64,000 bases of DNA. It comes from CAVPDE01 sp963707125 (GTDB lineage: Bacteria > Desulfobacterota > DSM-4660 > Desulfatiglandales > HGW-15). Under the pieces are notes generated by a model. That model made no database searches and was not told the origin of the DNA. It worked only from the letters and a program-made list of their open reading frames with translations. The stretch is from contig CAVPOU010000026.1 in assembly GCA_963707125.1 (NCBI GenBank), positions 53,364-117,363 of the forward strand, in the 5' to 3' direction. The stretch's first letter is position 1. Each line of letters begins with the position of its first letter. Position numbers and translations under genes: made by a program. This document shows positions 1 through 7,488 of the stretch, piece after piece.

Positions 1-1
1 T

Positions 2-334
2 TGCCGAGATTTCAATCCCAGCGATTTGCAGTACCTACCAGTGCCTTTGGCTGTCATGGCAGGTCCGCGAAAATTTACTACGCTGGCAATCAAAATAATG
101 GAACGGCTTGAAGAAACTTCAGAGGTTGGTGCTGGAAATTATACTGTTGGCGGGACCGTAAGCTATCAGCGATTCAAGCCAGGCACTGCTAAGCCCATTT
201 TTGATGAAATCGATGAGCTGCTTGCAGAGTATTACAGCTTTACAGATGAGGAATTGGATTTCATCATCAACTATGACATCAAGTATCGTATGGGGCAAGA
301 TGGCGGAGAAGACGAAGATGGGGAACGACCGTAG
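2..334 (+). CDS. C-terminal end of an Eco57I-like DNA methyltransferase (partial)
   Basis: The frame is open to the left edge of the window, so only the last ~110 residues are present. The closing stretch, with FTDEELDFIINYDIKYRMG followed by an acidic tail, is the characteristic end of large Eco57I-type restriction-modification methylases. The part seen would be the target-recognition and C-terminal region; the SAM-binding and NPPY motifs would lie outside the window. It opens a defence island, and its tail is repeated at 5527-5622. Family assignment comes from remembered sequence features only. Confidence 0.7.
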   Translation, partial: CRDFNPSDLQYLPVPLAVMAGPRKFTTLAIKIMERLEETSEVGAGNYTVGGTVSYQRFKPGTAKPIFDEIDELLAEYYSFTDEELDFIINYDIKYRMGQDGGEDEDGERP

Positions 335-520
335 ACAATTTTACCTATCTTAGCGATCTCTTTAGGAGGGCATTCCTCAAATCGTGACATATGTAGTTCC
401 TTCTATTGACCAGAGAGGTAATTGAGGTCAATAGCTAAGTATCAATGTAGCCCAAAAATGGTCCCCGCAACTCACAATAGAGCGCTATAGAAAGTGGCCG
501 TATCACACAGGAGGACTTAT

Positions 521-2503
521 ATGTTTGTCTCTGAGCTATCAATCAAGAATTTCCGCTGCTTTCGAGACATCACTCTTACTTTTACCGAGGGGCTGAATGT
601 TATTATAGGCGAGAATAATTCCGGGAAAACAACCATTTTGAAGGCTCTTGAGCTAATTTTCTGTAGGACGGATGCCTCGAGACTGGATATTGACGATTTT
701 TATAAGGGTGTTGAGTTAGGCGAGGAGCCGCCGGAAATAGAGATAAAGGCGACCCTGCGTTCAAGCGGAAAAGACAGGCTAGCTGAGAAAGCTGCTGTTG
801 CTACTTGGTTAACAAAATTGGATTCCCCATGGGAAGCTATGCTTACCTATCGATTTTTTTTGCCGGAAACCGAGATAGGGAAATACAAGAAAGATATTCA
901 AAAGGCGAAGGAGGATAAAAAAAATAAAAGGGAGGAGTTGGATAAAGCCTTGTGGGGCGCTCTCGAAAGGTACCTATCTAAATACGTTTTAAGGATTTAT
1001 GGAGGAAACCCTAAGGCGATGAACAGGGCTGAAGGGGAATGGCTACAAAAGTTTGATTGCAAATTGCTGAGTGCGTTAAGAGATGTAGAAGACGAGATGT
1101 TCTCTTCAAAGAATAACTTGTTTCGACAGGTGCTGAGGCACTTCCTCGATTATGAGTTGACCGACGAAAAAGCGAAGGAGGAAGTGGAAAAAAGAAGGCA
1201 ATCATTTAAGGAAAGCGCAGGGGAATTAGTGGATAGCGTTCGGAGAAGAGTAAACGTGGGGAATATTCTGGAATTTGCAGAAAAAACTGGAGCGTCAGTT
1301 GGAGGAAAGCCTAACATCGCGGGAAAACTAGATGAAAATGATGTGCTTTCCTGCTTGAGGCTAGTTATTGAGAAGACCGGATTGGAAATCCCCATAGTGA
1401 ATAATGGCTTGGGGTATAACAATCTGATCTATATCTCCTTAATTCTATCAAAACTTAAAATGAATGCATCTGAAGAGCAAGGTGAAAATGCCACAATATT
1501 TCCGATGTTGATGATAGAGGAACCTGAAGCCCATCTGCATCCGGCACTTCAGTATAATTTTCTGAGGTTCTTGAAGGAAGAAATTGAACAGAAGGAAATC
1601 TCGAAACAGATCTTTGTTACTACACACTCTACCCATATCACAGCAGCCGTAAGTCTCGATGCTATAATCTGTATGTCGCTCGGGGACGACGGTTCTGTGA
1701 TGGTTGCATATCCGGGCAGAGTGTTTTCTGAGTCCGAAGAAGACAAGTTTTCAAAAAAATATGTAGAGCGGTATTTGGACGCGACAAAATCGAATATGCT
1801 TTTTGCCAAGGGTGTAGTTCTGGTGGAGGGCATAGCTGAGCAACTCCTGTTTCCTTGTTTGGCGGAATACTGTAGCAAGTCCATAGAGAAAAGCCATGTT
1901 GCCGTAGTTCGAGTGGATGGTCTTACCTTTCGGCATTTTCTCAAACTGTTCGGGGCAGGTGTCGCTGAGGATCGGAAGAAATACGGACTGTTGAAGAAAG
2001 TTGCGTGTGTGTTGGATGTTGATCCGTCTAGGTTGCGGAAGGGAGACAAGAAGCCAAGATATAAGGCATGCTGGCCCTTTGATCTAGCCAAGTCCCACGA
2101 CTATGAATACAAAACCCGTTCCGGGGTTGTGTTGAGTCTGGGGAAGATGAGCAAGGGTGATAATGTGAAGATCTTCTTCAACAAGACGGAGAAAGGAAAA
2201 ACTTTCGAATACGATCTCGCTTTTGAAAATGATGAATGCGAACTCCTATTTCCTGAAGAGACTATCCTAAGAAAGGACGAGGAGTTGAATAATTCAGTAA
2301 GCGCGTGCGGTTGGAAAGAGGAGGATAAGAAAAAAGCTCTGAAGGCAGCGTATTACTTGTTGCAGGTAGAGTCCAAAGGAGAAAATGCTTTGGCGTTGGA
2401 GCAAAGGTTACGAGCGAATTTGGCTCTTCCTGCAGATAAGAGGGCACCCTTTATTCCACCCTCCTATACAAAAGAAGCCATTGAATGGGTATGCCCAAGG
2501 TGA
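521..2503 (+). CDS. gajA: OLD-family ATP-dependent endonuclease, Gabija GajA-like
   Basis: 660 residues. The start at 521 is preceded by AGGAGG; an upstream in-frame ATG at 494 lacks one. The N-terminus is an SMC/RecF-like ABC ATPase: FRCFRDITLTF strand, Walker A GENNSGKTT near residue 32, and Walker B/signature EEPEAHLHPALQ near 340. A TOPRIM nuclease domain follows, with LVEGIAEQLLFP (catalytic Glu) near 440 and a VLDVDPS metal-binding motif. OLD nucleases paired with a downstream UvrD-like helicase define Gabija, in which GajA nicks DNA when nucleotide pools fall. The next gene overlaps by 19 nt and is that helicase. It is ~80 residues longer than the usual ~580-residue GajA, so another class 2 OLD system is possible. 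Confidence 0.8.
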   Translation: MFVSELSIKNFRCFRDITLTFTEGLNVIIGENNSGKTTILKALELIFCRTDASRLDIDDFYKGVELGEEPPEIEIKATLRSSGKDRLAEKAAVATWLTKLDSPWEAMLTYRFFLPETEIGKYKKDIQKAKEDKKNKREELDKALWGALERYLSKYVLRIYGGNPKAMNRAEGEWLQKFDCKLLSALRDVEDEMFSSKNNLFRQVLRHFLDYELTDEKAKEEVEKRRQSFKESAGELVDSVRRRVNVGNILEFAEKTGASVGGKPNIAGKLDENDVLSCLRLVIEKTGLEIPIVNNGLGYNNLIYISLILSKLKMNASEEQGENATIFPMLMIEEPEAHLHPALQYNFLRFLKEEIEQKEISKQIFVTTHSTHITAAVSLDAIICMSLGDDGSVMVAYPGRVFSESEEDKFSKKYVERYLDATKSNMLFAKGVVLVEGIAEQLLFPCLAEYCSKSIEKSHVAVVRVDGLTFRHFLKLFGAGVAEDRKKYGLLKKVACVLDVDPSRLRKGDKKPRYKACWPFDLAKSHDYEYKTRSGVVLSLGKMSKGDNVKIFFNKTEKGKTFEYDLAFENDECELLFPEETILRKDEELNNSVSACGWKEEDKKKALKAAYYLLQVESKGENALALEQRLRANLALPADKRAPFIPPSYTKEAIEWVCPR

Positions 2504-4302
2504 ATAACTATCACGATAAATTGTTCACAATTACATCCGATTCGGAATTGGCCGACTTCGATCAAAATTTTAAGGTGATTGCCGGACCAGGGGCAGGTAA
2601 GACTCATTGGTTAATTAAGAACATTAGGCATATCCTAAGGAAGTCACCTCGCATTAGCTCCACAACACGCATCGCCTGTATCACCTATACTAATGTTGCG
2701 TCGGATGAGATAAAAGAGGGGCTCGGGATTGGTGAGAACCGAGTTGAAACGTCAACAATCCACAGTTTCCTATACAAAAACATCGTCAAGCCTTATGCGC
2801 ATCTATTAAAGAAAAACGATGGCAGTTTCCTAATCAATTTTAGCGGCCTTGATGGACATGAGGAGCATCGCCCGGTATTTTATCCAGTTATTAATAGTTG
2901 GATTAATTCGATAGAGGAAATGCGTAAGAGTAAATTTCGATTTATCAACGACAAGAAGAGGCAGGAGCTGGTTAACTGCTTGTCGAGCCTTAACTGGAAA
3001 CTTGATTCGGGCGAGTGTGTCCTGGAATTTAGAAAAAATTATGGTCTGGCTAAACCTCTCGTAGAAAAGGTAGAGGAGTATAAGCGACAATTTTGGGACA
3101 AAGGGCAGATCCATCACGAGGACGTTCTATATTTTGCATACCGTATTTTGACTGAGAATCCTTGTCTTTGCGATTTCTTGAGTTCGAGGTTCGGATACAT
3201 ATTGATTGACGAATTTCAGGATACACACCCTATCCAAACTGAGATCGTGAAATTGCTGGGTGCGAGTGGATCGATAATCGGAGTGATAGGTGATGCTGCT
3301 CAATCAATCTACAAATTCCAAGGAGCCAGCAGAAAAGATTTCTTAGGGTTCAAAATCGACGGCCTTGTCAATTACAAAATCGATGGGAACCGTCGAAGCA
3401 CGAAAAGGATCATAAGCCTTCTGAATCATGTTCGTACCGGCGATCCCGTCATGCAGGCTCAGGAGGGTGCCGATCGGGAGGGAGAAGCTGTCTGCGTCAT
3501 AGTTGGGGATGATACCACAAGAGTATTATCGCATTACCAAGATCTGGCACAATCTTTCGGATACGAAGGCAAAACTTACGTTCTGGCGGTAAGGAATGAC
3601 ACCGTTTCCAAATTGAGAAGGAAGAATAACAACAATGAAGGGCTGTGGGAGCGACTGCGTGCGGCAGATGGCTTTAGGGAGAGATTTCTAATTGCTGTCA
3701 TCACGGCTGAAGAGTACGCATACGAGGGTCGATTCGAAATCGCCCTAAAAGAGGCGTTAAGAATATTCAAGACCGATAGTGATGGAAACCTTAAGAAGCC
3801 ATTCAAGGCTGGGGCTCTTCGGTCGGAGTTAGAGAAGAGAGGGGCGGCTGTTTCCGTGCTTGAATTTATTATATCAAGAAGGGAAACCCTAAAGGACGAG
3901 ACAGCTTTGGGTTTTTATGAGAAGCTGAATGGTTTCCTTTTTGAGCGTTTTGCAGCACGTTTGCAGGAATTCGGGAAAGGGAGCATACGGGACGAATATG
4001 AATCCATACAAGTGCTTGATCTTATCAGCGATCTCAGGTTAGGCGAAGAAAGCAAGAGTAATATAAGGACGATTCATAAATCGAAAGGCGCCCAATTCAA
4101 ATCCGTACTTGTCTGGTTGGAAGAGCCCGAAGATTTTAGCAATATTCTCGATCCCGATATAAATGCAGAAGATGATACATGTAGGCTTATTTACGTCGGT
4201 TTGAGTAGGGCCGAGGACTTTCTGTGCGTCGGGGTGCCGAAGCTGGATCCCAAAGATGAGCCGAAATTAAGGGAGCTGGGAATTAACACAATAAGAATTT
4301 GA
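2485..4302 (+). CDS. gajB: UvrD/Rep-like superfamily 1 helicase, Gabija GajB-like
   Basis: 605 residues, overlapping the OLD nuclease by 19 nt, which implies translational coupling. SF1A motifs run in order: Walker A GPGAGKTHW near residue 35, DEFQDTHPIQ (motif II) near 245, GDAAQSIYKFQGA (motif III) near 265, GNRRS (IV), IRTIHKSKGAQFKSV (V) and LIYVGLSRAED (VI). All catalytic motifs are intact. In Gabija the helicase-like subunit binds the GajA tetramer and is activated by DNA ends. Its length exceeds the ~500-residue GajB type protein, with the extra sequence in the 2B-like middle region. Pairing and gene order support the Gabija call; the class is inferred. Confidence 0.78.
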   Translation: MGMPKVNNYHDKLFTITSDSELADFDQNFKVIAGPGAGKTHWLIKNIRHILRKSPRISSTTRIACITYTNVASDEIKEGLGIGENRVETSTIHSFLYKNIVKPYAHLLKKNDGSFLINFSGLDGHEEHRPVFYPVINSWINSIEEMRKSKFRFINDKKRQELVNCLSSLNWKLDSGECVLEFRKNYGLAKPLVEKVEEYKRQFWDKGQIHHEDVLYFAYRILTENPCLCDFLSSRFGYILIDEFQDTHPIQTEIVKLLGASGSIIGVIGDAAQSIYKFQGASRKDFLGFKIDGLVNYKIDGNRRSTKRIISLLNHVRTGDPVMQAQEGADREGEAVCVIVGDDTTRVLSHYQDLAQSFGYEGKTYVLAVRNDTVSKLRRKNNNNEGLWERLRAADGFRERFLIAVITAEEYAYEGRFEIALKEALRIFKTDSDGNLKKPFKAGALRSELEKRGAAVSVLEFIISRRETLKDETALGFYEKLNGFLFERFAARLQEFGKGSIRDEYESIQVLDLISDLRLGEESKSNIRTIHKSKGAQFKSVLVWLEEPEDFSNILDPDINAEDDTCRLIYVGLSRAEDFLCVGVPKLDPKDEPKLRELGINTIRI

Positions 4303-4446
4303 GAAGCATGTTGGACACAGTTAGGGAGCCCTCGGACTTAGGCGTTTCAATATCCGAGCGCGTTAGAGGGTTTTGAAGAGGAATGATGCAGGAGGAAATC
4401 AGGCGGCTTGAGTGCGTGGGGTCGGCCAAGCGGCTCCTTCTGGTGC

Positions 4447-4490
4447 GGGCGAGGGTAATCTGCTTCTAGGGGGTCTTGGGCAGAGAGTCT
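4447..4490 (+). repeat. Copy of sequence that follows the methylase tail
   Basis: Within the 224-nt gap after gajB, the stretch GCGAGGGTAATC...TCTAGGG...TTGGGCAGA is closely similar to 5612-5653, which directly follows the second methylase tail. The two copies bracket dinD in direct orientation, as expected if dinD was added by recombination between them. Nothing else is recognised in 4303-4526. Confidence 0.6.
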
Positions 4491-4526
4491 CATCTATATG
4501 CCGATGCTTGAGCGAGGAGTTCGAAA

Positions 4527-5402
4527 ATGAACGAGAAGAAGGAAAACCTGCCGGTAGCCGGGGATCTCTCCCCTTTTGAACGCATCCGCCGGACAAACGC
4601 GGCTGGCGCAGCGTACTGGTCCAGCCGTGATTTTGCCGTAGTCCTTGGCTACAGCGATTATCGAAACTTCGAGGCTGTCATCGGTAAAGCGCGGTTGGCC
4701 TGTTTCAACAGCGGTCACCGCATCGAAGACCATTTCGTTGATGTTACCGAAATGGTCACCATCGGCAGCGGGGCACAGCGGCCAATCAAGACGGTTCTAC
4801 TCTCCCGCTACGCCTGTTATCTGATAGTCCAAAACGCGGACCCTTCAAAAGAAATCGTAGCCCTGGGCCAGACTTACTTTGCCGTCCAGACCCGGCGGCA
4901 GGAACTTTCCGGCCGGGCGACGGAGGAGGGGCGAAGGTTACTTCTCCGCGAGGAAATGAAAATGCATAATGTCCGTTTGGCGGGTACGGCCAAGAAGGCA
5001 GGCGTGATCGAGCCAAGGGATTATGCAATCTTTCAAGATCACGGCTACCGCGGCCTCTATGGCGGGCTGGGGAGAAAAGATATTCACCGTCGCAAAAGAC
5101 TGAAGAAGGGCCAACAGATTCTTGACCATATGGGGAGTACCGAGTTGGCCGCGAACCTGTTCCGGGCCACCCAAACTGAAGAAAAGCTTCGCCGCGACAA
5201 GGTCAGAGAGAAGGATCAGGCCAGCCTGGCTCATTTCGAGGTGGGCGCTAAAGTCCGCAAGACGATCCATGAGCTCGGTGGAACAATGCCGGAAAATCTG
5301 CCACCGGCCGAAAACATAAAGAGGCTGGAAGTGAAGATGCGGAAACAAAGGAAGGCATTGAGATCATCCACGGATGAGGGGCGCACAGGCAAGGAACATT
5401 GA
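4527..5402 (+). CDS. dinD: DinD-like DNA-damage-inducible protein
   Basis: 291 residues. The N-terminal part (SPFERIRRTNAAGAAYWSSR, then DFAVVLGYSDYRNF and LLSRYACYLIVQNADPSKEIVALGQTYF split over residues ~10-120) is the conserved BRO-N-like core of DinD. The C-terminal half is charged and helical. DinD of E. coli is SOS-induced and reported to act on RecA filaments. In many bacteria dinD is carried as an accessory gene near restriction systems, as here. It starts ~220 nt after gajB, so it is probably a separate transcription unit, and direct repeats flank it. No clear LexA box was seen. Confidence 0.8.
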   Translation: MNEKKENLPVAGDLSPFERIRRTNAAGAAYWSSRDFAVVLGYSDYRNFEAVIGKARLACFNSGHRIEDHFVDVTEMVTIGSGAQRPIKTVLLSRYACYLIVQNADPSKEIVALGQTYFAVQTRRQELSGRATEEGRRLLLREEMKMHNVRLAGTAKKAGVIEPRDYAIFQDHGYRGLYGGLGRKDIHRRKRLKKGQQILDHMGSTELAANLFRATQTEEKLRRDKVREKDQASLAHFEVGAKVRKTIHELGGTMPENLPPAENIKRLEVKMRKQRKALRSSTDEGRTGKEH

Positions 5403-5475
5403 GGAGATGTGCTTGTGAATGCAAGGGGATGTTCTTAATTTCTAAACTTGAAGATTTGAGGGGGAGTCTGCTGGA

Positions 5476-5622
5476 GTGGCGTATTTGCGTATACTGCCTT
5501 CTTCTGAAAAACAAGGTGGCGGTTTCTACGGCTTCACCAACGAGGAATTGGATTTCATCATCAACTACGACATCAAGTACCGCACGGGGCAGGAGAGCGG
5601 AGAGGACGAAAGGCGAGGGTAA
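5476..5622 (+). pseudogene. Second copy of the Eco57I-like methylase C-terminal tail
   Basis: From about 5527 the reading frame encodes YGFTNEELDFIINYDIKYR followed by an acidic tail and TAA, almost the same protein end as at 232-334. A 26-nt block is identical between the copies (248-273 and 5542-5567). Immediately upstream the frame continues into unrelated sequence back to a GTG at 5476, so the tail now sits on a foreign 5' segment and could at most make a 48-residue chimera. It looks like a recombination scar marking an earlier position of a methylase gene. Confidence 0.7.
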
Positions 5623-5705
5623 TCAAGTGCGTCTAGGGTTTTTGGGCAGACACGAATGGCTATTCTTAGAGTAAATGACAATTCAATAGGATAACCGCAA
5701 GAACC

Positions 5706-6368
5706 ATGTCATTCGACGCCGCTATACTGCATCTAACCTATCCCAATTATCCTCTCGCTCTCCGCGATAAGAAGGCTCGGTCACTATTTCCGAAAATCCG
5801 GGCTATTGGCAATTTTGCTCTTCTGGAAAGGCCTCTGCTTGGTTTTTTCTGTTCGGTGAAATGCCCAGGTGACCTCATCCTGCGGACCTACGACCTGGCC
5901 CGGGCACTGCGCGACGCTGGCGTTCCGGTCATCAGCGGCTTTCATTCACCCATAGAAAAGGATTGCCTCGACTTGCTGCTACGGGGAAGCCAGCCGGTCG
6001 TGATTTGTCCTGCCCGCAGCATCCAGAATATGCGCTTTGGCAAAAACCTTAAGGCGGATATTGAAAAGGGAAGAGTGCACGTCCTCTCGCCTTTCGAAGG
6101 AAAGGTCAAGAGACCGACCGCACAGACATCCGAACGCAGAAACCAGTTTGTTGGTGCCCTCTCTGCGGCAGTCTTCGTGGCCTACGCCGAGCCAGGAGGA
6201 AAGACCGAAGGATTTTGTAAGGAGATTCTGAACGCAGGTAAGTCTCTCTACACATTTGAAAGCACTCACAACGGAGCGATTGTTGAAAAGGGCGCTATCC
6301 CCGTTGGTCCTGAGTCGCTCGCCCAATGGGTAGGTTCCTTAGATGCAGTGGTTGTTGATGGTCAATGA
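5706..6368 (+). CDS. Short DprA/Smf-like protein
   Basis: 220 residues with the Rossmann-like DprA core: FFCSVKCPGDLILRTYDLARALRDAG (read in two parts), then VPVISGFHSPIEKDCLDLLLRG and PVVICPARSI, giving the alternating strand/helix layout and the GFHSPIE motif in place of the canonical G(L/F)ARGID loop. It lacks the N-terminal SAM domain and C-terminal winged helix of housekeeping DprA, which loads RecA onto transforming ssDNA. Short DprA-like proteins recur next to methylases in defence islands, which fits this setting. A specific role cannot be read from sequence. Confidence 0.65.
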   Translation: MSFDAAILHLTYPNYPLALRDKKARSLFPKIRAIGNFALLERPLLGFFCSVKCPGDLILRTYDLARALRDAGVPVISGFHSPIEKDCLDLLLRGSQPVVICPARSIQNMRFGKNLKADIEKGRVHVLSPFEGKVKRPTAQTSERRNQFVGALSAAVFVAYAEPGGKTEGFCKEILNAGKSLYTFESTHNGAIVEKGAIPVGPESLAQWVGSLDAVVVDGQ

Positions 6369-6437
6369 GCCGGAGAAAGGCGGGCGAGTTGAGTTCCCTG
6401 GGTTGACCATGAAGCTACTCAGCAAACCTTCCACCCA

Positions 6438-6470
6438 TTGACAAGAGATCACTGGTGGGTATATTATACC
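6438..6470 (+). promoter_or_regulatory. Promoter and palindromic operator of the TumE/HTH toxin-antitoxin operon
   Basis: TTGACA at 6438-6443 and an A/T-rich -10 (TATATT 6460-6465 or TATTAT 6462-6467) form a sigma70-type promoter. A perfect inverted repeat GGTATA-T-TATACC (6458-6470) covers the -10. The toxin ATG is at 6475, at or within a few bases of the predicted start of transcription, so the mRNA would have essentially no leader. Autorepression by the HTH antitoxin at this palindrome is inferred. Confidence 0.6.
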
Positions 6471-6474
6471 AACT

Positions 6475-6768
6475 ATGAAGGCCAAGCTTGTCTTTCACAC
6501 AAAGACGGTTAAGGGGGATGAAATCGTGGAGGTCAAAATCTGGCAAATGCCGAAGTCGGTCGATAGACCTCACGGAATCAAGTTCTCAATGGTCTATGTG
6601 AAGGGCGGAAGAAGATTGGCCGGCTACGACAATGCGGAGCAGAAGGGATACCACAGGCATTTTCTGGACGAAGAGGAACCGTATCCATTCGTCAGCATCT
6701 GGAAACTTATTGATGATTTCAGGAATGATATAGAAACACTCAGAGGGGGAAGGTGGGATGAAAATTAA
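6475..6768 (+). CDS. tumE: TumE-family toxin (DUF6516-like)
   Basis: 97 residues, beginning with KAKLVFHTKTVKGDEIVEVKIW and containing HGIKFSMVYVKGGRRLAGYDN and an RHFLDEEEPYPF block. This is the compact beta-rich pattern of the TumE toxin family, where a basic and aromatic surface is thought to contact nucleic acid. The gene overlaps the downstream HTH gene by 11 nt, the toxin-first order usual for this family. There is no Shine-Dalgarno sequence and the ATG sits at the predicted transcription start. Exact biochemical activity is not established from sequence. Confidence 0.7.
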   Translation: MKAKLVFHTKTVKGDEIVEVKIWQMPKSVDRPHGIKFSMVYVKGGRRLAGYDNAEQKGYHRHFLDEEEPYPFVSIWKLIDDFRNDIETLRGGRWDEN

Positions 6769-7123
6769 AAAGATTTTTGTCGGGGTGAAACCTCTTGATG
6801 GCACCCTAAAAGAAGCTGGGGAGGTATTCGAAAATCTGTCCAAGGGGATAGCCGTGAAGCAGAAGCGTGCCGTCTATTTCACCAACCTTAAGGAAATGAG
6901 GAGAGTGTTGACTGAAAAGCGACTTGAGATTCTCAAGACGATCAGAGACCGGAAGCCTTCATCTGTTTATGAGCTGGCAAAAATGCTGGACAGGGATCTA
7001 AAGAATGTGCTCCAGGACCTTTCCTATCTTCGAGAACTGGGCATTGTAGCCATCACTGATGCAGGTGTTAAGAAAGTTCCTCACTTCGATTATGACAGGA
7101 TTTCCATAGAGGTGGCTGTCTGA
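6758..7123 (+). CDS. HTH antitoxin of the TumE pair (HVO_A0114-like)
   Basis: 121 residues. The central part, KRLEILKTIRDRKPSSVYEL then AKMLDRDLKNVLQDLSYLREL, is a winged helix-turn-helix of the MarR/HVO_A0114 type. The N-terminal FVGVKPLDGTLKEAGEVFENL segment is the conserved lead-in of this antitoxin family. It overlaps the toxin by 11 nt, and GGGGGAAGG lies just upstream of its ATG, so it can be translated independently. It most likely neutralises the toxin and represses the operon through the palindrome at 6458-6470. Confidence 0.7.
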   Translation: MKIKKIFVGVKPLDGTLKEAGEVFENLSKGIAVKQKRAVYFTNLKEMRRVLTEKRLEILKTIRDRKPSSVYELAKMLDRDLKNVLQDLSYLRELGIVAITDAGVKKVPHFDYDRISIEVAV

Positions 7124-7167
7124 TCCAAGGCGGCAGGGGAGATCACAGAAAAGAAGGAGGTCGCAAC

Positions 7168-7404
7168 ATGGGTGAGAAGAAGGAAAAGGGAGAGAAGAAA
7201 GAGAAGGGGTTTAAGGTGAAGACCTTTGTGTCAGAGGTTAAGATCTTTCAGACCATGAAAGAGCTGAGGGCTCTGGATGAGCAGCTCAACCGGTTCATCG
7301 TCGAGAATGGCGTCAAGAAGGTGATCTCAGTCAGCGACGCGACGACAACGGACAACACGGGGGCGACCATCGGCCTGATCCGCGTGCTGGCTTATGAATC
7401 CTAA
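7168..7404 (+). CDS. Small conserved-looking protein of unknown function
   Basis: 78 residues with AAGGAGG 7-8 nt before the start. The first ~15 residues are a lysine/glutamate run (KKEKGEKKEKG). The rest forms a compact segment with SEVKIFQTMKELRALDEQLN and VKKVISVSDATTTDNTGAT, resembling a small alpha/beta fold ending in a hydrophobic strand. No known motif is recognised. It stands alone between the TA pair and the amidase. Confidence 0.6.
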   Translation: MGEKKEKGEKKEKGFKVKTFVSEVKIFQTMKELRALDEQLNRFIVENGVKKVISVSDATTTDNTGATIGLIRVLAYES

Positions 7405-7488
7405 CGCTTCCTAGCAGCGGTCAGCCGTCGGTTTTTCTGCTTTGTGCCTCTGTCCCTTTGTCCCTCAAGTTATTTAAGGAGGCTTTCG

